From Beijerinckiaceae bacterium (lineage in GTDB: Bacteria > Pseudomonadota > Alphaproteobacteria > Rhizobiales > Beijerinckiaceae): a stretch of DNA of 64,000 nucleotides. Of the stretch, positions 36,003 through 45,440 are shown piece by piece. The notes below the pieces were generated by a model. That model worked only from the letters and a program-made list of their open reading frames with translations, was not told the DNA's origin and did no database searches. The stretch covers positions 1 to 64,000 of the forward strand of contig CANGFT010000016.1 in the NCBI GenBank assembly GCA_947453205.1, given 5' to 3'. A program made the position numbers and the translations under genes. Every line of letters starts with the position of its first letter. The first letter of the stretch is position 1.

Positions 36003-37193
36003 ATGAAGGTCATGAGTTTTCATCTTATGCCCTATGCGGACATTGATCCGGGCATCCGCGAGACCTATCGCAGCGCCTGGGTGGTTCTTCCGAACGACCA
36101 TTTCGATCCTGTTGTGGGCCACCGGCTCTACAATCGCTATCTCGACGAGCTGGAGCTGGCTGACGAGCTCGGCTTTGACGGCGTGTGCATCAACGAGCAC
36201 CACCAGAGCGCCTATGGGCTCATGCCCTCGCCCGTGGTCATGGCCTCAGCCCTTGCGCGGCGCACGAAGGGGCGCATCGCCATTCTGGGCAACGCCTTCT
36301 GCCTGCGCGAAAACCCGCTGACGCTCGCCGAAGAGCACGCCATGATCGACGTCATCACCGGCGGGCGGCTTATCAGCGGCTTCGTGCGCGGCGTGGGGAC
36401 GGAGTATTTCTCCTTCGGCGCCAATCCCGTCCATTCGCTGGAGCGCCACAAGGAGGCGGCTGACCTCGTGGTGCGCGCCTGGACCGAGACGGGGCCGTTC
36501 TCCTATGAGGGCAAGCACTACCATCTCGAATATGTGAACCTGTGGCCGCGCCCCTTCCAGCAGCCCCATCCCCCGATCTGGTGCCCCTCGCAGGGCAGTC
36601 GCGAGACCATCGAATGGGCGGCGCACCCCGACCGCAAATATGTCTATCTGCAGACCTACAGCCCGGCGGAGGCGGTGGCGAAATATCTCGACATGTACCG
36701 CGAGACCGCCTGGCGCCAGTATGGCTATGAGGCCTCCTCCAGCCAGATCGCCTGGTGCGCGCCGGTCTATGTGGCCGAGACCGACGAGCAGGCGATCAAC
36801 GAGGCCAGGGCGCATATCGAGCTGATGTTCAATGTGCTGTTGCCCAAGGCCAGCGAGCTCATGTTCTTCCCGCCGGGCTACATGAGCCCCGAGTCGCTCA
36901 ATCATGTTCTGACCATGAAGGCGAAGAACCGCGGGAGCGTCACCATTGAATCGCTCATCGAGCGCGGCATCATCCTGTGCGGCAGCCCCGACACGGTGCG
37001 CCGGGCCATCACCGAGCGCCACCATCGCATGGGCTTTTCGCAACTGCTGTGTATGCTGATGTTCGGCTCCTTGCCGCCCGACCTCACCGAAAAGAACATC
37101 CGGCTTTTCGCCAGCGAAGTTCTGCCGGCGATCCGCGAGCTTGGCGACAAGGATTATCGTGGATTCGACCTGCCGCGCGAGGCGGCGGAATAG
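36003..37193 (+). CDS. luciferase-like (LLM) flavin-dependent oxidoreductase
   Basis: A 396-residue TIM-barrel flavin enzyme of the bacterial luciferase group. The start MKVMSFHLMPYADIDP, the segment LADELGFDGVCINEHHQSAYG (about residues 45-65), ITGGRLISGFVRGVG and HYHLEYVNLWPRPFQQPHPPIWC match the family. Known relatives are alkane, limonene or cyclic-amide monooxygenases using reduced FMN from a separate reductase; no reductase is evident here. It begins 46 bases after the MDR gene and 24 bases before the acyl-CoA dehydrogenase, so the three probably form an operon. Confidence 0.9.
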   Translation: MKVMSFHLMPYADIDPGIRETYRSAWVVLPNDHFDPVVGHRLYNRYLDELELADELGFDGVCINEHHQSAYGLMPSPVVMASALARRTKGRIAILGNAFCLRENPLTLAEEHAMIDVITGGRLISGFVRGVGTEYFSFGANPVHSLERHKEAADLVVRAWTETGPFSYEGKHYHLEYVNLWPRPFQQPHPPIWCPSQGSRETIEWAAHPDRKYVYLQTYSPAEAVAKYLDMYRETAWRQYGYEASSSQIAWCAPVYVAETDEQAINEARAHIELMFNVLLPKASELMFFPPGYMSPESLNHVLTMKAKNRGSVTIESLIERGIILCGSPDTVRRAITERHHRMGFSQLLCMLMFGSLPPDLTEKNIRLFASEVLPAIRELGDKDYRGFDLPREAAE

Positions 37194-37217
37194 ACGACCC
37201 AAGGGAGGAAAAAGAAA

Positions 37218-38375
37218 ATGATGGATTTCAAATTGCCCGAAGAACTGCAGATGCTCCAGCAGAGCCTGCGGCGCTACGTGGACAACGAGATGATTCCCTA
37301 TGAGCGCGAGACGCTCGAGGGCAATGAGCTTAAGCCCGAGTGGCGCGCCAAGTTTCAGGACGGCATGAAGAAGCTGGGCCTGTGGATGATGGACGTGCCT
37401 GAAGAGCATGGCGGCCCCGGCCTGTCGCTGCTCGCCAAATCCATCGTCTGGCAGGAGCTTGGCCGCACCATCGCGCTGCCCGCCCGCGAGGACGGCATCA
37501 CGGGCCCGCAGGTCCGCCACATCCTGTTCCAGCTTCAGGGCGAGATGCGCGAGAAATATCTGCTGCCCACCCTGCGCGGCGAAAAGCGCGGCTGCTTCGC
37601 CCAGACCGAGCCGGATGCGGGCTCAGATCCCGGCGGCATGCGCACCACCGCGGTGCTCGACGGCGATCACTACGTCATCAACGGCGTGAAGCGCTTCATC
37701 ACGGGCGCGGGCAAGTCCGACTTCATGCAGCTCATGGCCGCGACCGACCGCGCCAAGGGCTCGCGCGGCGGCATCTCCTGCTTCATCGTCGATATGAACA
37801 CCCCCGGCGTGAAGCTGACCGCCCAGTATGAGACGATGATGGGCGACAAGCCCTGGGAGATCGTGCTCGACAATGTGCGCGTGCCCGTCTCCCACCGCGT
37901 GGGCGAAGAGGGCAAGGGCTTCGGCCTTGCGCAGAAGTGGCTGGGCGCCGGCCGCGTCAAGCATGGTTCGCGCGCTCTGGGCGTGGCTGAACGCGCGCTC
38001 GAAATGGCCGTCAAATACTCCTACCAGCGCTCCACCTTCGGCAAGCCGCTCGCCGAGCGTCAGGGCATCCAGTGGCAGTTGACGGACATCTGGATGAACC
38101 TCGACGTCGCCACCCTCCTGGTGCGCCGCGCGGCCTCGCTCATCGACGATGGGCAGGAGGCGCGCGTCGAGGCCTATCACTGCAAGTATTTCTCCGACGA
38201 AATGGCTTTCGCGGCGATCGACCGCTGCCTGCAGATCCATGGCGGCATTGGTCTGACGACCGATCTGCCGATCGAGCGCATGTGGCGTCAGCAGCGCAGC
38301 TACCGCATCACCGAGGGCGCGAGCGAAGTCATGCGCACGGTGATCGCGCGCCATGTCATGAAGGCCTATGCCTGA
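37218..38375 (+). CDS. acyl-CoA dehydrogenase
   Basis: FAD enzyme that oxidises acyl-CoA thioesters. The 385-residue protein has the helical N-terminal domain, the middle beta-domain with FAQTEPDAGSDPGGMRTTA and the C-terminal GRVKHGSRALGVAERALEM and ITEGASEVMR. The glutamate in ITEGAS occupies the position of the catalytic base of medium-chain enzymes, so it is likely to be active rather than a nitroalkane oxidase. GGGAGGAAAAAG precedes the ATG. It ends the catabolic run that starts with the ferredoxin and suggests a beta-oxidation-like finish. Confidence 0.93.
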   Translation: MMDFKLPEELQMLQQSLRRYVDNEMIPYERETLEGNELKPEWRAKFQDGMKKLGLWMMDVPEEHGGPGLSLLAKSIVWQELGRTIALPAREDGITGPQVRHILFQLQGEMREKYLLPTLRGEKRGCFAQTEPDAGSDPGGMRTTAVLDGDHYVINGVKRFITGAGKSDFMQLMAATDRAKGSRGGISCFIVDMNTPGVKLTAQYETMMGDKPWEIVLDNVRVPVSHRVGEEGKGFGLAQKWLGAGRVKHGSRALGVAERALEMAVKYSYQRSTFGKPLAERQGIQWQLTDIWMNLDVATLLVRRAASLIDDGQEARVEAYHCKYFSDEMAFAAIDRCLQIHGGIGLTTDLPIERMWRQQRSYRITEGASEVMRTVIARHVMKAYA

Positions 38376-38411
38376 GAGGGCTGAGCCATCGCGGGGCGGG
38401 GCAGGGGGCTG

Positions 38412-38963
38412 ATGCGCCCCGGCCTCGTCATAGCCTGCGCCTTCGCCCTGGCCGCCCTCGTCGGCGGCCTTGGCTTTTTGGGCGCGCGCCTTGCGCTCGC
38501 GCCCGCCTCGCTCGTGGAGCCTGGCTCCGTATGGCGTGACGCTGCCTGGCCCTTCCTGCGCGACGGCTGGCCGTCCGGCCGGGCCTTCCGTTGCGACGCC
38601 GCCGAATGCGGCGAGGAGGTCATGGTCTACGCCCGCGTCAAGAAGGGCATGTGCGACTGCGTGGCGGGCGTCGCGGACGATGAGGATCTCGAGCGCGTCA
38701 GCGATGCGGCGCTCATCTCGCAAAGGTTCGCGCCCATTGGCGCGGGAGAGGCCCAGCCGCTTGCGGGAATGACGGCGCGCCTTCGCCGCTACCAGCTTGA
38801 AAGCGGCGCCGCGCTGGCGGTCTTCGCAGGCGGGCGCAATTGCAACGCCTTCGTCGCCATGGCCAGCGCGCGCCACGACCTCACCCCGAAAGCCCTCGAC
38901 GCCGTGCGGTCTCTGCTTGAAGCGCCGCCCATGGTCCGATGGGTCGCCCGGCAAGGCGGTTGA
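38412..38963 (+). CDS. membrane-anchored protein of unknown function
   Basis: A 183-residue protein with one N-terminal transmembrane helix (LVIACAFALAALVGGLGFLGARLAL) and an extracytoplasmic part with five cysteines: FRCDAAECGEE, MCDCVAGVAD and NCNAF. The pattern suggests disulfides or metal binding. I do not know a characterised relative. GGGGG precedes the ATG. It follows the acyl-CoA dehydrogenase by 36 bases on the same strand but probably has another role. Confidence 0.65.
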   Translation: MRPGLVIACAFALAALVGGLGFLGARLALAPASLVEPGSVWRDAAWPFLRDGWPSGRAFRCDAAECGEEVMVYARVKKGMCDCVAGVADDEDLERVSDAALISQRFAPIGAGEAQPLAGMTARLRRYQLESGAALAVFAGGRNCNAFVAMASARHDLTPKALDAVRSLLEAPPMVRWVARQGG

Positions 38964-39039
38964 TCCGAGGCCATTGGATTTTTTTGCAAAAGTGCGGGAC
39001 GAAAAGTGAGTCGTCCACAACCGCTTACCTTGCGTCCCC

Positions 39040-39067
39040 TTGGACAGGTCCGGCCTGATGCTATGGT
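39040..39067 (+). promoter_or_regulatory. cold-shock gene promoter
   Basis: TTGGAC (39040-39045), 16-base spacer, TATGGT (39062-39067). The predicted start leaves a leader of about 80 bases, with a GC-rich stem (CCGGG...CCCGG) just before the start codon, as in other cold-shock genes whose leaders respond to temperature. Confidence 0.45.
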
Positions 39068-39155
39068 TAATGGGTGATTCCCCAGACGGGCTGAATCGAT
39101 TCGCTGAACTGATGTTCCGGGACGGGCGAGCCCGGGCTTTGTGAGGGCTGACTTC

Positions 39156-39740
39156 GTGTCCAGCAAGGATTTTACTGTTGAGACGGCAGGCGTAGACCCT
39201 GGGCAGACGACCTCTGAGGAGACGTCGCTGGAGCTGGTCGAGGTCGCTGGCCGCATCAAATGGTTCGATGTGGCGAAGGGCTATGGTTTCGTGGTGCCGG
39301 ACGAGGGCGGCCATGACATCCTGCTGCATGTGACGATTCTTCGCCGCGACGGCTATCAAAGCGCCCCTGAAGGCGCGCGGATCGTCTGCGAGGCCCAGAA
39401 ACGCGTCAAGGGCATGCAGGTGTTCCGGGTCATCTCGCTCGACGAATCGACCGCGACCCATCCCTCCATGCTCACCGCCCGCACCCATGTGCAGGTGGTG
39501 CCGACCAGCGGCTACGAGATCGCCATTGTGAAGTGGTTCAACCGCGTGCGCGGCTTCGGCTTCCTGACGCGCGGACAGGGCACGGAGGACATCTTCGTGC
39601 ATATGGAGACCCTGCGGAAGTTCGGCCTCGCCGACCTCAAGCCGGGCGATGGCCTTCTGGTCCGCTTCGGGCCGGGCTCCAAGGGGCTGATGGCGGCTGA
39701 GGTTCGGCCGCTCGAGACAGCGATGCCCTCCTCGCACTGA
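39156..39740 (+). CDS. double cold-shock-domain protein
   Basis: A 194-residue protein with two cold-shock domains. Each has the RNA-binding motifs: IKWFDVAKGYGFVVPD with ILLHVTILR in the first, and VKWFNRVRGFGFLTRG with IFVHMETLR in the second. They are joined by a linker (TATHPSMLTART). In Hyphomicrobiales such double-CSD proteins are taken to be RNA chaperones for cold or stationary phase. GTG at 39156 follows GAGGG at a good distance; another GTG at 39141 would add five residues. Confidence 0.9.
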   Translation: MSSKDFTVETAGVDPGQTTSEETSLELVEVAGRIKWFDVAKGYGFVVPDEGGHDILLHVTILRRDGYQSAPEGARIVCEAQKRVKGMQVFRVISLDESTATHPSMLTARTHVQVVPTSGYEIAIVKWFNRVRGFGFLTRGQGTEDIFVHMETLRKFGLADLKPGDGLLVRFGPGSKGLMAAEVRPLETAMPSSH

Positions 39741-39823
39741 GGGCGTCAGCCGCATGGCCGGAGAGCTTGCTCCGGCCTTTGGGACGAGGCATGGTTGCGC
39801 CTCTCCTGTCGCGGAGTTCAAGG

Positions 39824-40327
39824 ATGCGTTTTTCGAGATCGCTGGCTTTCTTTTTCTACGTCGCGCAGGCCCTCGTCGGCGCCTCCGTCCTTGTTTCAGG
39901 CGCGATCCCCCCCGCCCGGGCCCAGAGCGCGCCGCAGGCGCCGGCCGCCACCACCGAACCGCTCCAAATCACCACCGCCAGCGGCGCTCACAGCTTCGCC
40001 GTCGAGGTCATGCGCACGGATGAGGAGCGGGCGCGCGGGCTCATGTTCCGTCGTTTCATGCCCGCCGACCGGGGCATGCTCTTCGACTTCAAGACCGAGC
40101 AGCCCGTGCTCATGTGGATGAAGAACACCTATATCCCCCTCGACATGATCTTCATCGCCCGCAACGGGACGGTGACCCATGTGGCGGCCAACACCGAGCC
40201 CATGTCGGAGCGCACGATCTCCTCCGGCCCGCCGGCTTACGCCGTGCTGGAGGTGAATGCGGGCGTCGCAGCGAAGATTGGCCTGAAGCCCGGCGATCAG
40301 GTGAAGCACCCTCTGTTTGGGCGGTGA
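39824..40327 (+). CDS. DUF192-family exported protein
   Basis: A 167-residue protein with a signal peptide (FFFYVAQALVGASVLVSGA, cleavage near ARA-QS) and one DUF192 domain: EVMRTDEERARGLMFRRFMP, MLFDFKTEQPVLMWMKNTYIPLDMIFI, and VLEVNAGVAAKIGLKPGD. The conserved MKNTYIPLDMIFI core is intact. The function of the family is unknown; it is a small beta-barrel often encoded near cold-shock and stress genes. The start at 39824 follows GGAGTTC; an ATG at 39791 is in frame. Confidence 0.88.
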   Translation: MRFSRSLAFFFYVAQALVGASVLVSGAIPPARAQSAPQAPAATTEPLQITTASGAHSFAVEVMRTDEERARGLMFRRFMPADRGMLFDFKTEQPVLMWMKNTYIPLDMIFIARNGTVTHVAANTEPMSERTISSGPPAYAVLEVNAGVAAKIGLKPGDQVKHPLFGR

Positions 40328-40344
40328 TCGCTTGACTTGAGGAT

Positions 40345-40421
40345 TGGTCGGGGCAGCAGGATTCGAACCTGCGACCCTCTGCTCCCAAAGCAGATGCGCT
40401 ACCAGACTGCGCCATACCCCG
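40345..40421 (-). tRNA. tRNA-Pro (TGG anticodon)
   Basis: Read on the minus strand, a complete cloverleaf: acceptor CGGGGTA pairing with TGCCCCG, a D-loop with GGTAGC, an anticodon loop TTTGGGA between TCTGC and GCAGA giving anticodon TGG, and a T-arm GGTTCGAATCC. The 3' CCA is encoded. Length is 77 bases with CCA. Confidence 0.97.
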
Positions 40422-40528
40422 ACATGCGGCCCCGCAAGGCCAGCCCAGCGCCAAGGCGCCAGCGCAAGTCACATAGCCTGACGGCCGCCGGGGCGCAACA
40501 GACTACGCCGTCCGGCTCAGCCCCAGCC

Positions 40529-41884
40529 TCACCCCTCGCCCATGCCCCCGGTCGCCAGGAACTTCTCCAGCCAGTGGATGTCATAGGCGCCGTTCTGGAC
40601 GTCGGTGTTGCGCACGAGGGTGCGGAACAGGGGGATGGTGGTTTCGATCCCGTCCACGATGAACTCGTCGAGCGAGCGGCGCAGGCGCATCAGGGCTTCG
40701 TTGCGGTTGCGGCCGTGGACGATCAGCTTGCCGACCAGCGAGTCATAGTTCGGCGGGATCGTATAGCCCTGATAGACCGCCGAATCGACGCGCACGCCAA
40801 GGCCGCCGGGCGGGTGGAAATAGCTGATCTTGCCGGGCGAGGGGCGGAAGGTCGAGGGATGTTCGGCGTTCACGCGGCATTCGATCGCATGGCCCGAGAA
40901 GTTCACATCGGCCTGCGTCAGCGTCAAAGGCGAGCCGGCCGCGATCTTGATCTGCTCCACCACGAGGTCGATGCCCGTGATCATCTCGGTCACGGGATGT
41001 TCGACCTGAATGCGGGTGTTCATTTCGATGAAATAGAACTCCCCATCCTCATAGAGGAATTCGACCGTGCCGGCGCCCGAATAGGCGAGGTCGCGCATGG
41101 CCTGCGCCACGATCTCGCCGATCCGGCCGCGTTGCTCGGCGTTCAGCGCGGGGGAGGGGCTCTCCTCCAGCACCTTCTGGTGGCGGCGCTGCAGCGAGCA
41201 GTCGCGCTCGCCCAGATGGATGGCGTTTCCGCGCCCGTCGCCCAGCACCTGAATTTCGATATGGCGGGGCTTTTCGAGATATTTTTCGAGATAGACCGCG
41301 TCATCGCCGAAGGCCGCCTTGGCTTCGGTGCGCGCCGTCGATAGGGCGACCGACAGATCGGCGGGGGTGCGCGCGACCTTCATGCCGCGCCCGCCGCCGC
41401 CAGACGCCGCCTTCACCAGCACGGGGAAGCCGATGTCTTTGGCGATGCGCATGGCCTCGTCGTCGTCGGTCACCCCGCCCTCGGAGCCGGGAACGCAGGG
41501 GATGCCGAGCCGCTTGGCGGTGCGCTTGGCCTCGATCTTGTCGCCCATGATGCGGATATGCTCCGCCTTGGGGCCGATGAAGGCGATGTTGTGGTCCGCG
41601 AGGATCTCGGCGAAGCGGGCGTTCTCCGACAGGAAGCCATAGCCCGGATGGATCGCCTCGGCGCCCGTGATCTCGCAGGCCGCGAGCAGGGCGGGGATGT
41701 TGAGATAGCTGTCGCGCGCGGCCGGCGGGCCGATGCACACGGACTCGTCGGCGAGCTTCACATGCATGGCGTCGCGATCGGCGGTCGAATGGACCGCGAC
41801 GGTCTGGATGCCGAGCTCCTTGGCGGCGCGCAGGATGCGCAGCGCGATTTCGCCCCGGTTCGCAATGAGGATCTTGTCGAACAT
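40529..41884 (-). CDS. accC: acetyl-CoA carboxylase, biotin carboxylase subunit
   Basis: Carboxylates the biotin on AccB using ATP and bicarbonate, the first half of malonyl-CoA synthesis. The 451-residue protein has the start [18 protein letters not shown], the biotin-carboxylase signature [10 protein letters not shown], the glycine-rich ATP-grasp loop [11 protein letters not shown] and the catalytic [16 protein letters not shown]. It begins at 41884 after GGAAGG, 23 bases after accB ends. The accB-accC order is universal. Confidence 0.98.
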   Translation of the reverse strand: MFDKILIANRGEIALRILRAAKELGIQTVAVHSTADRDAMHVKLADESVCIGPPAARDSYLNIPALLAACEITGAEAIHPGYGFLSENARFAEILADHNIAFIGPKAEHIRIMGDKIEAKRTAKRLGIPCVPGSEGGVTDDDEAMRIAKDIGFPVLVKAASGGGGRGMKVARTPADLSVALSTARTEAKAAFGDDAVYLEKYLEKPRHIEIQVLGDGRGNAIHLGERDCSLQRRHQKVLEESPSPALNAEQRGRIGEIVAQAMRDLAYSGAGTVEFLYEDGEFYFIEMNTRIQVEHPVTEMITGIDLVVEQIKIAAGSPLTLTQADVNFSGHAIECRVNAEHPSTFRPSPGKISYFHPPGGLGVRVDSAVYQGYTIPPNYDSLVGKLIVHGRNRNEALMRLRRSLDEFIVDGIETTIPLFRTLVRNTDVQNGAYDIHWLEKFLATGGMGEG

Positions 41885-41907
41885 GACGGCCTTCCGGTGA
41901 GCCTCGC

Positions 41908-42528
41908 TCACTCGATCACGAGCAGGGGTTCGCCGTATTCGACGGGCTGGCCGTCCTCGACGAGAAGAGCGGTGACGGTGCCGCCGCGCGGAGCCGTGAT
42001 TTCATTGAAGGTCTTCATGGCCTCGATCAGCAGGATCTTGTCGCCCGCCTTCACCTGACTGCCGATCTCGACGAAAGGCTTGGCGTCGGGCGAGGGGCGC
42101 AGATAGGCGGTGCCGACCATGGGGGACTTCACGGCGCCGGGGTTCTCGGCGCCTGTGGGGGTGGAAACGGAGAGCGTCGGCGGCGGTGCGACGACGGCGG
42201 GGGCGGGGGCTGGCGCAGGCGCCGGGGCATAGGCCATGGGCTGGGCGGGGGCGGCGTGCTGGATCATGGGCGCGGCGAGCTGCGCCTGACGCGCCACGCG
42301 CACATGCAGACCCTCGAAATCCACCTCGATCTCGGACAGATCGTGCTGGGCGACGATGACGGCGAGCTGCTCCACCAGCGCCGTGTCGACGCCGCTGGTC
42401 GGCGCCGGTTTGGCGGGAGCCGTCTTCTTCGCGGGGGCGGATTTCGCCGCCGCTTTCGCCGGAGCCTTCTTCGCGGCGCTCTTTGCAGGCGCGCGGGCGG
42501 CGGCCGCCTTGGGTTGGGGTTTCTTCAT
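41908..42528 (-). CDS. accB: acetyl-CoA carboxylase, biotin carboxyl carrier protein
   Basis: Carries biotin between carboxylase and carboxyltransferase. The biotinyl lysine lies in [14 protein letters not shown] near the C-terminus. The 206-residue protein is about 50 longer than E. coli AccB because of an N-terminal lysine/alanine/proline-rich tail of about 44 residues ([18 protein letters not shown]). A second Pro/Ala-rich linker ([16 protein letters not shown]) precedes the biotinyl domain. It is 3 bases from the aroQ stop and is part of the same operon. Confidence 0.97.
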   Translation of the reverse strand: MKKPQPKAAAARAPAKSAAKKAPAKAAAKSAPAKKTAPAKPAPTSGVDTALVEQLAVIVAQHDLSEIEVDFEGLHVRVARQAQLAAPMIQHAAPAQPMAYAPAPAPAPAPAVVAPPPTLSVSTPTGAENPGAVKSPMVGTAYLRPSPDAKPFVEIGSQVKAGDKILLIEAMKTFNEITAPRGGTVTALLVEDGQPVEYGEPLLVIE

Positions 42529-42531
42529 GGG

Positions 42532-42978
42532 TCAGCTCTTCTTCTGCTGCGCGTCCGCCAGAACGGCCTCCAGCGCGAGTTCGTAGGACAAGGCTCCAAA
42601 GCCGAGGATCACGCCTGCGGCCACGGGGGCGATGAAGGATTGGTGACGGAAACTCTCACGCGCATGCACGTTCGACAGATGCACCTCGACCACATGGGCC
42701 TTCGAGGCCCGGATCGCGTCATGGATGGCGATGGAGGTGTGGGTGTAGGCGCCAGCGTTGAGGATCACCGGCTCGCCCGAAGCGCCTGCGTCCTGAATCC
42801 AGGTCACCAGATCGCCCTCGTGGTTGGACTGGCGGAAGGTGATCGTGACCCCCCGCGCATCCCCGATGGCGCGCAGGCGCGACTCGATGTCGGCGAGCGT
42901 GGCCGACCCATAGGTCGCCGGTTCTCGCGTCCCGAGCAGGTTCAAATTCGGACCATTCAGGATGTGGATGACTGGCAT
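42532..42978 (-). CDS. aroQ: type II 3-dehydroquinate dehydratase
   Basis: Converts 3-dehydroquinate to 3-dehydroshikimate in the shikimate pathway. The 148-residue type II enzyme has ILNGPNLNLLGTREPATYG with the catalytic Tyr, and the Asn/His-bearing LNAGAYTHTSIAIHDA and VEVHLSNVHARESFRH. The ATG at 42978 opens MPVIHILNGPNL; an in-frame ATG at 43035 adds 19 residues. Confidence 0.96.
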   Translation of the reverse strand: MPVIHILNGPNLNLLGTREPATYGSATLADIESRLRAIGDARGVTITFRQSNHEGDLVTWIQDAGASGEPVILNAGAYTHTSIAIHDAIRASKAHVVEVHLSNVHARESFRHQSFIAPVAAGVILGFGALSYELALEAVLADAQQKKS

Positions 42979-43091
42979 GTCGCTCTGGTGGGAGATGGAC
43001 TCACGCAGCGCCAGCAAGCGCAGGACCGCCCTCATATCGCGATTGGGCCTGCGAGGGAAGCCATGGGGCGCAAAGCCCTGTGGCTAAGCGC

Positions 43092-43886
43092 TCACCCGCA
43101 GGCGGTTTTGCCGCATTTGCGCAGGTTCCCGATGCGGGCGCGCAAATCCTCCTGCCCCACGGCGCCCACGATGACCTCGTCGCCCAGAACGAAGGTCGGC
43201 GTGCCCGAGAGCTGCAGGCGGTCGGCGATCATCATCACCTCCTGCAGGCTCGCCCGCGTCTCCGCGCTCGCGGCGTCCCTGGCGAGCCGGTCCATGTCCG
43301 CGCCCAGCTCCTTGGCGGCGGCGAGCGCCTGCGTCTTGCCGATCTGTCCGCGCGTCGTCAGGAGTTTCGTGTGGTATTGCCAGTATTTGTCGCCCTTGGC
43401 CTGATTGCGCATGGCGGTGGCGATCTCAGCAGCCTCGACGGAGCCGGGGCCCAGCACCGGGAAATCCTTGATGACGAGGCGCAGGTCGGGCTCGGCCTTC
43501 AGCAGCTTGGCCACATCGTCGAGGGCCTTTTTGCAATAGCCGCAGTTGTAGTCGAAGAATTCGACCAGCGTGATCTTGCCGTTAGGGTTGCCCAGCACCG
43601 CCTGACGGGGCGAATCAAAGAGTTGCGGGGCGAGGTCGGTGACGGCCTTCACGCGCGCGGCCTCCTCGTCCGCCTTCTGGCGGCGCTCCATCTCGGTGAG
43701 GACATCGCGGATCACATCCGGATTCTTCATGAGATAATCCTTGATGACTCCCTCGATCTCCGTGCGCTGGGCCGGGCTGAGCTGCGCCCTCGCAGGGCCT
43801 GCCGACAGGCTGACCAGCGCGCCAAGGGCGAGGGCGAGCGCCGTTGCGAGGCCCATGAGGGGCTGGCGGAAAGAGGCGATGGACAT
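43092..43886 (-). CDS. DsbA-family thiol:disulfide oxidoreductase, Com1/ScsC-like
   Basis: A 264-residue periplasmic thioredoxin-fold protein. It has a signal peptide (LMGLATALALALGALVSLSAG, cleavage ARA-QL), a helical stalk rich in charged residues (about 35-85), then the catalytic motif CGYC in FFDYNCGYCKKALDD and the cis-proline in LSGTPTFVLG. The N-terminal stalk recalls the trimerising ScsC/Com1 type, which often act as disulfide isomerases or reductases. A second pair of cysteines closes the protein (RKCGKTACG). Confidence 0.9.
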   Translation of the reverse strand: MSIASFRQPLMGLATALALALGALVSLSAGPARAQLSPAQRTEIEGVIKDYLMKNPDVIRDVLTEMERRQKADEEAARVKAVTDLAPQLFDSPRQAVLGNPNGKITLVEFFDYNCGYCKKALDDVAKLLKAEPDLRLVIKDFPVLGPGSVEAAEIATAMRNQAKGDKYWQYHTKLLTTRGQIGKTQALAAAKELGADMDRLARDAASAETRASLQEVMMIADRLQLSGTPTFVLGDEVIVGAVGQEDLRARIGNLRKCGKTACG

Positions 43887-43934
43887 GCTTGAGCTCCAGA
43901 AGCGGAAATGGCGGGGCGCTGGTCAGATACGCAG

Positions 43935-45362
43935 TCAGAACTTGGGTGGACGATAATTCAGAATGTCATCCGCCTTCAGCCAGCCGGGCGAGCCCTCGGG
44001 AAACTGGCGTTTGGCCCGGTCGGCCTGGGTTCTGGCCTCAATATAGCGCCCGTTCAGGAAAAAGCCCTGCGCGGCCGCCAGTTGGGACTGGGGCACATTG
44101 CCCTTCTTGTCATAGGCCATGGCGAGATACTGGAAGGCCTCGCCATCCTCCGGGTCGCTCTGGGTGACCTGCGTGAGCACCTTCACCGCTTCGTCGGCCT
44201 GATCGGCGGCGACCAGCGCATGGCCGAGCAGCACCCTGATGGGCAGGCCATTCGGGGCGAGGCCGACCGCCTTGCGCAGCGGCCCCAGAGACTCCGTCGC
44301 CTTGCCCGACTCCAGCAGCGCCTGGCCCTTGAGTTCATGGAAATAGGGGTTGTTCGGCTGGGCGGCGATGAGGGCGTCGACCTGCGCCTGCGCGTCGGCG
44401 ATCCGCCCGAAGCGGTAGGCCGAGACGGCGCGGGCGTATTTGCCCGCCAGCGACTGGTCCGACAAGGGATAGCGCCGCCCGATCTCGGCGGTGGTTCCCA
44501 TGAAGCCCACGAGCTTGGCGCGCACGAGATCATGCCGGGCCTGCAAGGCCGGTTGCTCCGGCGACTTGAAGGTCGGGCTCGCCCTGGCGGCGGTTTCGAG
44601 ATTCGAAAGGCGCTCGCGGGGCAGGGGATGGGAGAGGGTGTAGGGGTCGATGGAGGAGGTCTTGAACAGAGATTCGTTTTCAAACCGCTCCAGCGTGGCC
44701 AGCAGGCCCTTGGCGGACTGCCCGGTGTTTTCGAGATATTTGACGGCGGCGCGGTCGGCGGCCTCTTCCTGCGAGCGCACATAAGACAGGATCGAGCGGC
44801 GCGCGAGCTCCTGAGGACCCAGAATCATGCCCATCTGGCCCACCGCGTCAGAGCCCACCTGCGAGCCCGGCCGGTTGCTGCGCGCCGTCGCGACCATGCC
44901 GCCTGCGCCCACCAGCATGCCTGCGATGGCGAAGATCTGGGCCTTGGCCATTTCCGCGTGGATGCCAGCCAGATGCCCGCCTGCGATATGGCCTGTCTCA
45001 TGGGCCAGAACGCCGATGATTTCGCTGGGCGCCTTGGCCTCCATGATCGCGCCGACATTGACGAAGATCTTGCGTCCGTTGGCGACGAAGGCGTTGAAGC
45101 TGCGGTCGCCGATGAGGATGATCTTGGTCGCCCCGCCATTGACGCCGGCAGCCCTGAAGATCGGGGTCGCGTAATCGCGCAGGAGCTGCTCGACTTCGGC
45201 GTCGCGGATGACGCCCGGCATGTTCTGCCCAGCGCCCTCCTGCGCACGGGCCGCGGGGGCCAGGGCGGTTGCGAGCGCCAGCAGCAGGGCGGCGCCGCGC
45301 GCTGGCGCCCTTGCGACCTTGCTGATAGGGGTCTGCCGAACCACCTGAACCATAAACGCCAT
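43935..45362 (-). CDS. exported M48-family zinc metalloprotease with TPR repeats
   Basis: A 475-residue BepA-like envelope quality-control protease. It has a signal peptide (GAALLLALATALAPAARAQ), the zinc motif HETGH in VLAHETGHIAGGH with the third ligand in EEAADRAAVKYL, and a long C-terminal half with TPR-like helix pairs (for example PYFHELKGQALLESGKATES and AFQYLAMAYDKKGN). In E. coli BepA this layout assists outer-membrane protein assembly. ATG at 45362 or 45353; both follow ACAGG. Confidence 0.92.
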   Translation of the reverse strand: MAFMVQVVRQTPISKVARAPARGAALLLALATALAPAARAQEGAGQNMPGVIRDAEVEQLLRDYATPIFRAAGVNGGATKIILIGDRSFNAFVANGRKIFVNVGAIMEAKAPSEIIGVLAHETGHIAGGHLAGIHAEMAKAQIFAIAGMLVGAGGMVATARSNRPGSQVGSDAVGQMGMILGPQELARRSILSYVRSQEEAADRAAVKYLENTGQSAKGLLATLERFENESLFKTSSIDPYTLSHPLPRERLSNLETAARASPTFKSPEQPALQARHDLVRAKLVGFMGTTAEIGRRYPLSDQSLAGKYARAVSAYRFGRIADAQAQVDALIAAQPNNPYFHELKGQALLESGKATESLGPLRKAVGLAPNGLPIRVLLGHALVAADQADEAVKVLTQVTQSDPEDGEAFQYLAMAYDKKGNVPQSQLAAAQGFFLNGRYIEARTQADRAKRQFPEGSPGWLKADDILNYRPPKF

Positions 45363-45440
45363 CCTGTGAATCTCCCCACGAGGGAAGCGCGCGCATTATG
45401 GCGTTAACTTGGCGCAGGCGCGAGACGCAACAGGAGAGCC

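Noticed and set aside
37623-39821. 732-codon open frame opposite the acyl-CoA dehydrogenase and following genes
   Set aside because: It overlaps three well-supported sense genes and reads as a His/Ala/Arg-rich shadow.
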